From CAWBJP01 sp044867425 (GTDB lineage Bacteria > Actinomycetota > Acidimicrobiia > IMCC26256 > BP-133): a stretch of DNA of 64,000 nt. The DNA is taken from contig JBIOUX010000029.1 in NCBI GenBank assembly GCA_044867425.1, positions 15,287 through 79,286 of the forward strand. The letters run 5' to 3'. The first letter of the stretch is position 1. Each line of letters starts with the position of its first letter. The position numbers and the translations under genes are program-made. The notes below the pieces were generated by a model that was not told the origin of the DNA, did no database searches, and worked only from the letters and a program-made list of their open reading frames with translations. Positions 34,185-41,446 of the stretch are shown in pieces.

Positions 34185-34215
34185 CACGCTAAGAAGGACG
34201 TCGTGAACGAGGCGT
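34185..34215 (-). promoter_or_regulatory. Probable leaderless promoter of the LuxR-family gene
   Basis: Read on the minus strand: ACGCCTCGTTCACG, 9 nt, then TTAGCGTG, with TAGCGT as a TANNNT-type -10 element 8 nt before ATG 34177. The same 14-nt block and TTAGSGTG at identical spacing recur at 35458-35488 before another gene, which supports a shared promoter. Confidence 0.6.
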
Positions 34216-34273
34216 CAACGTTGTCCGGGGGCCGGGGAACAATCCGTGAAAGGGCGGAAGCCTCCGGGGCTGA

Positions 34274-34825
34274 CTAGGTCGCCAGGGTGAACAACCAGGC
34301 GGCCTGAAGGTCATCGGTGTCGTCGGGCAGGCCGAGGCGACGCCGGTAGAGCAGGGGAACGTCCCAGGAGGCCCAGGCGGCGATGCGGCGGATCCCGCCG
34401 GCGGCCACGGCCACGTCGACGCCGACACCCCCGGCCCACCGGCGGATGCGCTTCTCCCGCCGGGGCTCGGTGAGGCGACACTCGAGCACCGAGAGCGGCC
34501 CGGCCGGGGCCGGTCGCCCATCCTCGTCGGTCTCCCCGCCGTAGACCCGGACCTCGACGAAATCGGGATGGGGTACGTCGCCGAAGCTGAGGAACAGCCT
34601 CGCCCCGCCCTCCACGGCCGCCGCCTCGGGCCAGGGGACGGGCGCCACCACCGGGTCGGGCCGGCACCCGGACCCGGCGGCCCAATCCCGGGCGTACTCC
34701 ACCCCGCGCTGGACGGTACGGGGCCCGCCATCGCCGATGCTCACGATCTCGCTGGAAGGCGGCTGCAGCGGAGGCGGGCGGTCCGGCACAAGCCCATCCT
34801 GGTGAGCGGGACGCCACCCTGTCAT
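34274..34825 (-). CDS. Hypothetical protein with N-terminal palindrome at its start
   Basis: A 183-aa protein from ATG 34825 (TGWRPAHQDGLVPDRPP after Met). The second half is well ordered beta-rich sequence (ARLFLSFGDVPHPDFVEVRV, GIRRIAAWASWDVPLLYRR) and reads as a real domain I cannot name. The ATG lies inside palindrome copy b, so there is little or no 5' leader. It is followed after 93 nt by the LuxR-type regulator on the same strand. Confidence 0.65.
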   Translation of the reverse strand: MTGWRPAHQDGLVPDRPPPLQPPSSEIVSIGDGGPRTVQRGVEYARDWAAGSGCRPDPVVAPVPWPEAAAVEGGARLFLSFGDVPHPDFVEVRVYGGETDEDGRPAPAGPLSVLECRLTEPRREKRIRRWAGGVGVDVAVAAGGIRRIAAWASWDVPLLYRRRLGLPDDTDDLQAAWLFTLAT

Positions 34826-34842
34826 GAGTGGCGCGCCACTCA
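34821..34842. promoter_or_regulatory. Palindromic motif copy b
   Basis: GTCATGAGTG-GCGCGCC-ACTCA; the inner TGAGTGGCGCGCCACTCA is a perfect 18-bp palindrome. On the minus strand it contains the ATG of the 183-aa gene. It is the strongest copy of the four. Confidence 0.7.
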
Positions 34843-34859
34843 AAACCAGGGTCGTGTGC

Positions 34860-35155
34860 TCACGCGATGGACAGGCCGGGCTCGAAGCCCAGTTCCCCGA
34901 TGGGCAGGGGCCAGCCGGAGGCCAGGACCCGGCGCCACTGGCCGGCCCGCCCCGGCTCCAGGGTGTCCGCCATCTGCAGCGCACCGTCGGCCGTGGTGGC
35001 GTCGCCGTTGCGGGCGGCGGCCAAGGCCAGTTGGCCCACACGGCCGGCCATCCGGGCTCGGCCGCGATCGCCGCCTCGAAACACTCCTGGGCGGCGCGCC
35101 ATTCGGCCCAGCCGGCATGCACCCGGCCCAACTCGTTCCACTTCTCAGCACCCAT
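34860..35155 (-). pseudogene. Small TPR-like protein broken by a one-base frameshift
   Basis: From ATG 35155 the frame reads GAEKWNELGRVHAGWAEW, CFEAAIAAEPGWPAVWAN, a TPR-like helix pair. At about 35030 it must shift one base to continue as LALAAARNGDATTADGALQM and then WPLPIGELGFEPGLSIA before TGA at 34860. A single lost C would explain it, either a mutation or a sequencing error. The intact product would be about 98 aa. Palindrome copy c lies 80 nt upstream, and the frame is also open to an ATG inside it (35239). Confidence 0.6.
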
Positions 35156-35234
35156 CCCGCTCGCCCCTCGCCGTTGAGGGACACCCGCCGGGTGGCGGGG
35201 CCAGGACGCATCCTCGACGAAGGATCGGACGGCC

Positions 35235-35256
35235 GTCATGAGTGGCCGGGCACTCA
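35235..35256. promoter_or_regulatory. Palindromic motif copy c
   Basis: GTCATGAGTG-GCCGGGC-ACTCA. On the minus strand its ATG (35239) is in frame with the broken TPR-like gene. Its right arm contains the stop codon of the 65-aa gene at 35254, so it sits exactly at the junction of two genes. Confidence 0.65.
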
Positions 35257-35451
35257 ATTCACGCCGAGGGCGGCCAGCAACCGCCGGCGGGCATGCCGCC
35301 AGCGACCATGAGGCCTTGCGGTGGATCGTTCGGGTCGGGCACATGGCACCGGCATCCGAGTTCCGGAGCGCAAGCGGTCGGCCTCGATGGAGGAGGCGAC
35401 CAGTAGTCCGACGTTGGTGTGATGGGCGATGCGGAAGAGCGTCGGGTCCAT
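35254..35451 (-). CDS. Small basic hypothetical protein
   Basis: A 65-aa protein (MDPTLFRIAHHTNVGLLVAS start; ends RRRLLAALGVN). It has an N-terminal helix and a basic C-terminal region. A probable -10 element TAGGGT lies 7 nt before the ATG, giving a leaderless transcript with the same promoter block as the LuxR-type gene. The function is unknown. Confidence 0.55.
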   Translation of the reverse strand: MDPTLFRIAHHTNVGLLVASSIEADRLRSGTRMPVPCARPERSTARPHGRWRHARRRLLAALGVN

Positions 35452-35457
35452 GGCTCG

Positions 35458-35488
35458 CACCCTAAGGACGGACCCGTGAACGAGGCGT
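35458..35488 (-). promoter_or_regulatory. Probable leaderless promoter of the 65-aa gene
   Basis: On the minus strand ACGCCTCGTTCACG, 9 nt, TTAGGGTG; TAGGGT ends 7 nt before ATG 35451. The block and spacing are shared with 34185-34215. Confidence 0.6.
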
Positions 35489-35529
35489 TGAGAAACCATC
35501 CTCCGGCGCGAACATTCCGGAAACGCGAC

Positions 35530-35559
35530 GGTGCCCCGGTCGCTGTCGATCGGGGCACC
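35530..35559. terminator. Hairpin downstream of the response-regulator operon
   Basis: GGTGCCCCG (35530-35538) pairs with CGGGGCACC (35551-35559), and three more bases pair after one mismatch. It is 225 nt beyond the response regulator stop on the minus strand and may terminate the four-gene ABC/two-component operon. There is no U-tract. Confidence 0.45.
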
Positions 35560-35725
35560 CTCACAACCGTCTGTTTGCCGTACTGCGTCTTGCCGTAACT
35601 ACCTACGCGCTGGGAATCGCGTTGGAGTATGTGGCTCAACTACAGGTCAGACGTAACCTCCTCGCTGCTCGTGGGTGGGGGAAATGCAACTTTCATGCGC
35701 ATCGTCGCGCCTGAGGGCACTGGGT

Positions 35726-35747
35726 GTCATGAGTGTTCGACCACTCA
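35726..35747. promoter_or_regulatory. Palindromic motif copy d
   Basis: GTCATGAGTG-TTCGACC-ACTCA, about 275 nt upstream of the 65-aa gene and 35 nt beyond the response regulator stop. It is the only copy not close to a start codon of a substantial gene. Confidence 0.6.
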
Positions 35748-35781
35748 GGACGACAACTTCTGACACTCAACAAACAAAGGA

Positions 35782-36474
35782 TCACTCAGCCATCAACCGA
35801 TACCCGGCGCGGGGCTCGGTGGTGATCAATGACGGCCCTCCGGGCGATTCCAGCTTGGACCGCAACCGGCGGATGTAGACCCGGATGTATTCCGTTTCGG
35901 TCTCGTAGCCGGGGCCCCACACCCGCCGCAAGAGGGTGGCGTGGCTCAACAACTTGCCCCGGTGCAGGACCAGCTCGCGCAGCAGGGAGAACTCGGTCGG
36001 GGTGAGGTGGATCATCTCCCCGCCCCTCGTCACCGCCTGGGCGTCGAGGTCGACGACGACATCGCCGATGGTGACCGTCGGCTCGGCCACCGGCGCCGGG
36101 GTGGGCCGGGTCCGGCGCAACGTGGCGGTGATCCGGGCCATGAGCTCCTCGACGCCGAAGGGCTTGGTCATGTAGTCGTCGGCACCCAGGTTGAGGGCCT
36201 GGACCTTGTCGTGCTCGCCGCGCCGGGCGGAGACGACGATGATCCCGACCGCGGACCGTTCCCGGATCTGTCGGCACAGCTCGAACCCGTCGGCCCCGGG
36301 CAGCATGAGATCGAGCAGGACCAGGTCGGGACGCTCCGCCTCCACCAGCCACAGCACCTTCGAGCCGTCGGTGGAAACGGTGACCTCGTAGCCCCGGACC
36401 ACCAGGTTGGACCGGACCAGATCAACGATGTTGCGGTCATCCTCCACCAGCAGCACCCGTGTCACCTCGGCCAT
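35782..36474 (-). CDS. OmpR/PhoB-type response regulator
   Basis: A 230-aa protein. The receiver domain (1-120) has acidic residues EDD at 11-13, phospho-acceptor Asp55 in LVLLDLMLPG, and Lys in YMTKPFG. The winged-helix domain ends EYIRVYIRRLRSKLE and GYRLMAE, closest to the KdpE-like group. Its start overlaps the stop of the ABC ATPase-histidine kinase gene by 13 nt, so the two are almost certainly a cognate pair. The targets are unknown. Confidence 0.94.
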   Translation of the reverse strand: MAEVTRVLLVEDDRNIVDLVRSNLVVRGYEVTVSTDGSKVLWLVEAERPDLVLLDLMLPGADGFELCRQIRERSAVGIIVVSARRGEHDKVQALNLGADDYMTKPFGVEELMARITATLRRTRPTPAPVAEPTVTIGDVVVDLDAQAVTRGGEMIHLTPTEFSLLRELVLHRGKLLSHATLLRRVWGPGYETETEYIRVYIRRLRSKLESPGGPSLITTEPRAGYRLMAE

Positions 36475-38951
36475 GGCTCCCCTTCCAGCTCCTTCACGCC
36501 GGTGAGGCGCGCCCCAGCTCCATCCGGCTCGATCCCCGCGCTTTCGGGGGACACCCCCGGGCCCCCCGGCGACGGATCCACGGGCAGCTCCACCAGGAAC
36601 GCGGCGCCCCTGCTGGTTCCCCGGGGGGACGGCCCCCCGTCCCCCGGCGGCTCCAGCCCCACCATCCCCCGGTGGCCCTCGACGATGCCCCGGACGATGG
36701 ACAGGCCCAGACCGGCGCCCGGCCCTTCCGTCTGGCCTCGCTCCCAGGGCTGGAACACCCGCTCAGCCTCCTCGGGTGGGATGCCGGGCCCGTCGTCGGC
36801 CACACGGACGGCCACGGTGCCCGGCCGGCGCCCGATCCCGGCGTGCACCCGGACCCGGGTGCCCGGAGCGGTGTGGCGCAGGCCGTTCTCGATCAGGTTC
36901 ACGAAGACCTGCTCGAGGCGGTCGTGGTCTCCCCACACCGGCGGCAGCTCCGGGTCCCAGGAGAGGTCGACGGCCGCCGCCTGGTCAGGCGACAGGCACC
37001 CGAGGGCGGCCCGCAGCACCAGGGGCAGGTCGCACCAGTCGGGGTTGAGCCGCAGGACGCCCGACTCGATGGCCGACGAGTCGAGCAGGTCGGCCACCAG
37101 GCGGGACATGCGGGCCGACTCGGAGGCGATGGCGGACAAGAACCGGTCCTCCGACTCCGCGTCCCAGCTGACGTCGGTCTGGCGCAAGCTGGAGGCATAG
37201 CCGTGGATGGCGGTGAGCGGGGTCCGCAGCTCGTGGCTGACCCGGGACAGGAAGAGACGCTGGAGCGAATGCGAGCGGCGCAGGGCGTCCGCCTCCCGCT
37301 GGGCGTCCTCCAGGTCCTCCCGCTCGATGGCCAGCCGCAGCGACCGGGCGGCGTCGGCCAGCAGGTCCATGGACTCGGGGCCACGCTCGCTCTCGTCCGT
37401 CCAGTAGGCGGCGAGGACCGCGGGACCCTCAGGTAGGGCCAGACCGACGGCGGCCACCCCTTCGGGGAGCGAGGGCTGGCCGGTCCCGCCGGCGGCGATC
37501 AGCATGTCCCGGCCGGCGGCGGCCAGGGCCCGCCGGGCCCCCTCGGCGTCGGCTGGGCCCGCCATCAACACGACTTCGGCGCGCGTACCCTCGCCTTCGA
37601 CGAACAGGCAGGCGGCGTCGGCGGCCAGGCCCCGGCACAGGGCCAGGAGCGCAACCTCGAGCCCGCCCCGGAGACGGTCGGGGCCGGCCAGGGTCTCGAG
37701 CATCGACCGCAACGTCTCGAGCACCCGGTTGCGCCGGGTCACCTCGGCCAGGAGCCGGCCGCGCTCGATGGCGGCAGCGGCGTAGCCGGCATACAGGAAG
37801 ACCAGTTCCATGAGGTCGGCCCGGGGGCGCCCGACGCCGGTGCCGAAGCCGGAGACGACGCCCAGGAGGCCGGCGTCACCCAGGATGGGGGCGGCCCAGC
37901 AGCTTCTGGCGCCGGCCGCCGAACCCAGCGTGGCGAAGGGCGTCCAGGCCGGACTGGTCCGGGTGTCCTCCACCACCACCACGGCGCCCGACTCGGCGCA
38001 CAGGCCGACCGGCCCGCCCTCCGGACCCACGGGCAACTCCTCCATGGCGGCCAGCAGCGGCTCGGCCAGGCCGACGGCGGCGAAGCGCTTGAGCCGCCGG
38101 GGTTCGGGACCGGAGAGGAGATGCACGCACAGCTGCCCGACGCCGAGGGCGGCGGCGGCAGCCGAGACGATGATGGGCAAGGACGACGAGGGCTCCATGC
38201 CGGCCAGCTGGTCGACCAGGCCCCGCAGGCGGCGGAGCTGGCGGCGGGCCGTCGACTCCACCTCGACACCTTCCATGAGGGCGACGACCTCGTCGGGGTG
38301 GGCCTCGACGGGGGTGGTTTCCGCCACCACCTTGCCGTCCCGCAGCACCAGGATCCGGTCGGCCAGGTCGAAGATCTGCTCCACCCGGTGGGAGACGAGC
38401 AGCACGGCGGTGCCGCCCGCCCGCAGCTCGTGCACCAGGGCGTCGACCCGGCGGGCGGCGGAGATCCCCAGGGCGGCGGTGGGCTCGTCGAGGACCAGCA
38501 GGCCGGGCTGGTCGGCGCTGGCCCGGGCCACGGCCAGCACCTGGCGCTGGCCGCCGGACAGCAGCCCCACCGGCTGGCGCAGGTTGGCCACTCCCACCCC
38601 GAAGTGGTCGAGGAGCCGGCGGGTCTCGGCCTCCATGGCGGCCTCGTCGGGGAAGCGGTCTTCCCGGCCCAGGAAGACGTTGGCGACGGCGTCGAGGTTG
38701 TCGCACAGGGCGAGGTCCTGCCAGACGATGGCGACGTGGCCGTCACCGGGGATGCCGATGGTTCCCGCCGTGGGCCGGAGCATGCCCCCCACGCACCGGA
38801 CGAGGGTGGTCTTGCCGGTCCCGTTCTCGCCCACCAGGGCGACCACCTCGCCCGCCCCGACCTCGAGATCGACCCCGTCGAGCACCCGGTGGGTGCCGTA
38901 GTCGACGACGAGTCCAGAGACGGTGAGGACGGGAGTACGGGCCGGGGCCAC
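36462..38951 (-). CDS. ABC-transporter ATPase fused to GAF domains and histidine kinase
   Basis: An 829-aa protein from GTG 38951; TTG 38993, overlapping the permease stop, is an alternative. Residues 8-230 are a full single ABC ATPase: GENGTGKTT (41-49), Q-loop Gln78, LSGGQRQ (131-137), LLVLDEPT (151-158), switch His188. Residues ~245-395 and ~420-545 look like two GAF domains. Residues 560-625 are a HisKA domain with phospho-acceptor His573 (SRVSHELRTPLT). Residues 675-790 are the kinase ATPase (FVNLIENGLRH, DDGPGIPPEE, GAGLGLSIV). All catalytic motifs look intact. It follows a sugar-type permease and precedes its response regulator, so one chain appears to couple transport and signalling. 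Confidence 0.93.
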   Translation of the reverse strand: MAPARTPVLTVSGLVVDYGTHRVLDGVDLEVGAGEVVALVGENGTGKTTLVRCVGGMLRPTAGTIGIPGDGHVAIVWQDLALCDNLDAVANVFLGREDRFPDEAAMEAETRRLLDHFGVGVANLRQPVGLLSGGQRQVLAVARASADQPGLLVLDEPTAALGISAARRVDALVHELRAGGTAVLLVSHRVEQIFDLADRILVLRDGKVVAETTPVEAHPDEVVALMEGVEVESTARRQLRRLRGLVDQLAGMEPSSSLPIIVSAAAAALGVGQLCVHLLSGPEPRRLKRFAAVGLAEPLLAAMEELPVGPEGGPVGLCAESGAVVVVEDTRTSPAWTPFATLGSAAGARSCWAAPILGDAGLLGVVSGFGTGVGRPRADLMELVFLYAGYAAAAIERGRLLAEVTRRNRVLETLRSMLETLAGPDRLRGGLEVALLALCRGLAADAACLFVEGEGTRAEVVLMAGPADAEGARRALAAAGRDMLIAAGGTGQPSLPEGVAAVGLALPEGPAVLAAYWTDESERGPESMDLLADAARSLRLAIEREDLEDAQREADALRRSHSLQRLFLSRVSHELRTPLTAIHGYASSLRQTDVSWDAESEDRFLSAIASESARMSRLVADLLDSSAIESGVLRLNPDWCDLPLVLRAALGCLSPDQAAAVDLSWDPELPPVWGDHDRLEQVFVNLIENGLRHTAPGTRVRVHAGIGRRPGTVAVRVADDGPGIPPEEAERVFQPWERGQTEGPGAGLGLSIVRGIVEGHRGMVGLEPPGDGGPSPRGTSRGAAFLVELPVDPSPGGPGVSPESAGIEPDGAGARLTGVKELEGEPWPR

Positions 38952-38989
38952 GGCGTCAAGTCTGCCTGTTTCCGGGGCCGGGACGCGGC

Positions 38990-40183
38990 TCAATAGCGCT
39001 GCTCGAGCACTCGCCGGCGGGCGGTGGCGTCCACGGTCGCCGCCACCAGCAGGACGGCGCCGGTGACCACGAACTTGACCGACGACGACACCGCCAGCAG
39101 GTCCATCCCGTTGGAGATGGAGCCGATGACGAGCGCTCCCAGCAAGGCCGACCAGGCCGACCCCCGGCCCCCGAAGAGGCTCGTGCCACCGATGACGGCG
39201 GCGGCGATGACGTTGAGCAACAGGTCGTCGGAGCCGGAGTTCTGATTCACGGCCAGGAGCCGGGAGGCCCCCAGGATCCCGCCGGCGGCGGCCATGGTGG
39301 AGCCGACCACGAAGACGGTCAGGCGCACCCGTTCGACCGGGATGCGGGCCCGCCGGGCGGCCTCCGGGTTTCCCCCGATGGCGAGCACATGGCGCCCGAA
39401 GCGCGTCCGGGTGATGACGAAGTCGAAGGCGGCCACGAAGCCGACGCAGAGCACCACGATGAGAGGCAGGCCCCGGTCGGCGTTGAACACGGCCACCGCC
39501 CCGGCCACCACCAGGCCGGGCCCTGTGGCCCGGACCATCCGGGTCACGGCCGGCTCGGCGGCCAGACCGGCTCGGGCCCGGTGCCGGTCGTGCCGGCGGC
39601 CGAGCACCAGCCCGGCGGCCACGACGGCGGCGGCCAGCGCCCAGCCGGCGCTGTCGGGGTAGTAGGAGTCGGTCAGGCGGGTGATACCGGGATCGTCGAC
39701 GGTGAGGGATCCGGTGCCGCCCAGGACATAGAGGGAGGCGCCCCGCCAGGCCACCAGGCCGGCCAGCGTGACCACGAAGCTGGGCACCCTCAGCCGGGTG
39801 ACCCAGAAGCCGTGCACCGCGCCCACGGCGGCTCCCAACCCGAGGCCGGTGACGATGGCCAGCGGGGCGGGAACACCGTGCTTGATGTTGAGGACAGCCA
39901 TGGCCGCCGACGACAGCGCACTCACCGCCGCCACCGACAGGTCGATCTCGCCGACCAGGAGCACCAGCACGACCCCGACCGTGATGGTCACCAGGGTGGC
40001 GATCTGGAGCATGAGGTTGGTCAGGTTCCCGGCGGAGAGGAACCGGGGATTGGCGGCCCAGAAGATGGCCCAGATGACACCCAGCCCGACCAGCACCGGG
40101 ATCGGACCCAGATCCCGGCGCCCGCCGGCCAGGCGGGTCAGCCGCTCCCGCCAGACCGGAGTGGTGGGCACGGCCACGGCCAC
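38990..40183 (-). CDS. Sugar-type ABC transporter permease (XylH/RbsC family)
   Basis: A 397-aa membrane protein with about ten helices, from GTG 40183. The family segments GEIDLSVAAVSALSSAAMAV and AIGGNPEAARRARIPVERV, and AAVIGGTSLFGGRGS, are typical of xylose/ribose/multiple-sugar permeases. It starts 3 nt after the binding-protein stop and is followed by the ATPase-kinase fusion, which provides the only ATPase of the operon. The substrate is probably a pentose-like sugar, by family. Confidence 0.9.
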   Translation of the reverse strand: MAVAVPTTPVWRERLTRLAGGRRDLGPIPVLVGLGVIWAIFWAANPRFLSAGNLTNLMLQIATLVTITVGVVLVLLVGEIDLSVAAVSALSSAAMAVLNIKHGVPAPLAIVTGLGLGAAVGAVHGFWVTRLRVPSFVVTLAGLVAWRGASLYVLGGTGSLTVDDPGITRLTDSYYPDSAGWALAAAVVAAGLVLGRRHDRHRARAGLAAEPAVTRMVRATGPGLVVAGAVAVFNADRGLPLIVVLCVGFVAAFDFVITRTRFGRHVLAIGGNPEAARRARIPVERVRLTVFVVGSTMAAAGGILGASRLLAVNQNSGSDDLLLNVIAAAVIGGTSLFGGRGSAWSALLGALVIGSISNGMDLLAVSSSVKFVVTGAVLLVAATVDATARRRVLEQRY

Positions 40184-40186
40184 CCG

Positions 40187-41386
40187 TCAGCCGCCCGGTC
40201 CCGGTGCGCCGATCCCCGCCTCCCGGCAGGCGGCGGCCAGACGCTCGGTGCACACCTGGGCCGGCGTCCAGAACCCGTCGGCGAAGACCGTGGCCGCCAG
40301 GTTGTCGACGGTCACCGCCACCGGCTCCAGCAGCACCGAGGCGACCCGGCCGGCCCCGTTGGGCACGTCGCCGTTGACCAGCCCCGGCGGTGGGGACTGG
40401 CCCCGGGCCAGGGCCACGGCCAGGGTGGCGGTGGCGGCCGCCTCCCGGGCGATGGCCTTGTAGACGGTCATGTACTGGTCGCCGGAGAGGATGCGCTGCA
40501 CGGCTTCGAGCTCGGCGTCCTGGCCGGTGATGGGCGGGAGGCGGGTGAAGCCGGCGGCCTTCATGGCGGCGATGGCCCCGCCGGCGGTGCCGTCGTTGGC
40601 GGCGTAGACCCCGGCGATGGCCTCGACTCCGAGCTTGGTGATGGCCTGCTCCATCTGGCGTTGCGCCTTGTCCGGACTCCAGTCCGGGGTGTCGTACTCG
40701 GCCCCCAGGACCAGGGCGCTGCGCTCCAGGGCCTGACGGGCGCCCCGCTTGTAGAGGCTGGCGTTGTTGTCGGTGGGCGAGCCGTGGATGAGGACCACCG
40801 TGCCCGAAGGCCGGCCCAGCTCCCGCAGGCGGGAGATGAGGGTGCGGGCCTGCAGCTCGCCGACCTTGACGTTGTCGAAGGACACGTAGTGGTCGACGGG
40901 CGTGTCCAGGATCAGCCGGTCGTAGCTGACCACGGCGGCCCCCGACTCCCGGGCCTTGCGCACCATGGCGGCCGCCGCCCGGGAGTCGACCGGGTCGAGC
41001 ACCAGGACGTCGGCTCCGTTGGCCAGGGCGGCGTCGACCTGGGACGACTGGGTCGCGACCTCCTGATTGGCGTTGCTGTAGAGCAGGTGGCACTCAGGGC
41101 AGAGCCGGCGGACGTTCTCCTCGAAATGCGGCCGGTCCTGCGTCTCGTACCGGGCCGTCTTGGTCTCGGGCAGCAGGAGGGCGATGGTGGGCCGCCCGGC
41201 CGCCGGTCCCCGCTTCTCACTGGCCTGGGCCCCGCCTCCCGGCCGGGCGCAGCCCGAAACCGCCACCGCCAGGACGAGGAGACACAGGCCAACGCTTGCG
41301 TTGGCCGGCGACCGGGGCAGGGGCCCCCGGTCGCACCGCGATGAGCCGCCAGGCGAAGAGCCATGAATGACGGCGCGCCGGCCCAC
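40187..41386 (-). CDS. Sugar-binding lipoprotein of ABC transporter (XylF-like)
   Basis: A periplasmic-binding protein with a lipobox (LAVAVSGC) and a type I binding fold (TIALLLPETKTARYETQDRP, AVVSYDRLILDTPVDHYVSF, VYAANDGTAGGAI), closest to XylF. From ATG 41386 the lipid-acceptor Cys is residue 46, too far for a normal signal peptide. The true start may be a CTG near 41320, since the first ~20 codons read through dispersed repeat copy 2. It is the first gene of the ABC/two-component operon and probably the sensor input. Confidence 0.85.
   Translation of the reverse strand: MGRRAVIHGSSPGGSSRCDRGPLPRSPANASVGLCLLVLAVAVSGCARPGGGAQASEKRGPAAGRPTIALLLPETKTARYETQDRPHFEENVRRLCPECHLLYSNANQEVATQSSQVDAALANGADVLVLDPVDSRAAAAMVRKARESGAAVVSYDRLILDTPVDHYVSFDNVKVGELQARTLISRLRELGRPSGTVVLIHGSPTDNNASLYKRGARQALERSALVLGAEYDTPDWSPDKAQRQMEQAITKLGVEAIAGVYAANDGTAGGAIAAMKAAGFTRLPPITGQDAELEAVQRILSGDQYMTVYKAIAREAAATATLAVALARGQSPPPGLVNGDVPNGAGRVASVLLEPVAVTVDNLAATVFADGFWTPAQVCTERLAAACREAGIGAPGPGG
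41317..41366 (-). repeat. Dispersed repeat, copy 2
   Basis: The core 41338-41366 is the reverse complement of 25780-25808 over all 29 nt; the weaker shared tail extends to about 41317. It lies at the 5' end of the sugar-binding lipoprotein frame and may have altered its start. Confidence 0.75.
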
Positions 41387-41446
41387 GCCCGGAACGTTAG
41401 GGGGTGGGGGCTGGGTGCGGAAGGACTACCGGGGAGCCGGGGCCGG

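Larger units (their letters stand above)
35452..35781. other. Intergenic region: promoter, hairpin and palindrome copy d
   Basis: These 330 bases hold the promoter of the 65-aa gene (35458-35488), a hairpin (35530-35559) and palindrome copy d (35726-35747). The ATG in copy d could open only a 27-codon peptide (MTPSALRRDDAHESC start), with no support. The sequence is less GC-rich than its surroundings, and no larger gene is visible. Confidence 0.5.

Noticed and set aside
38952..41093. A minus-strand frame extending the ATPase-kinase gene upstream to 41093
   Set aside because: The upstream part is out of frame with, and overlaps, the permease and binding-protein genes; the protein-like sequence begins only at the ABC domain.
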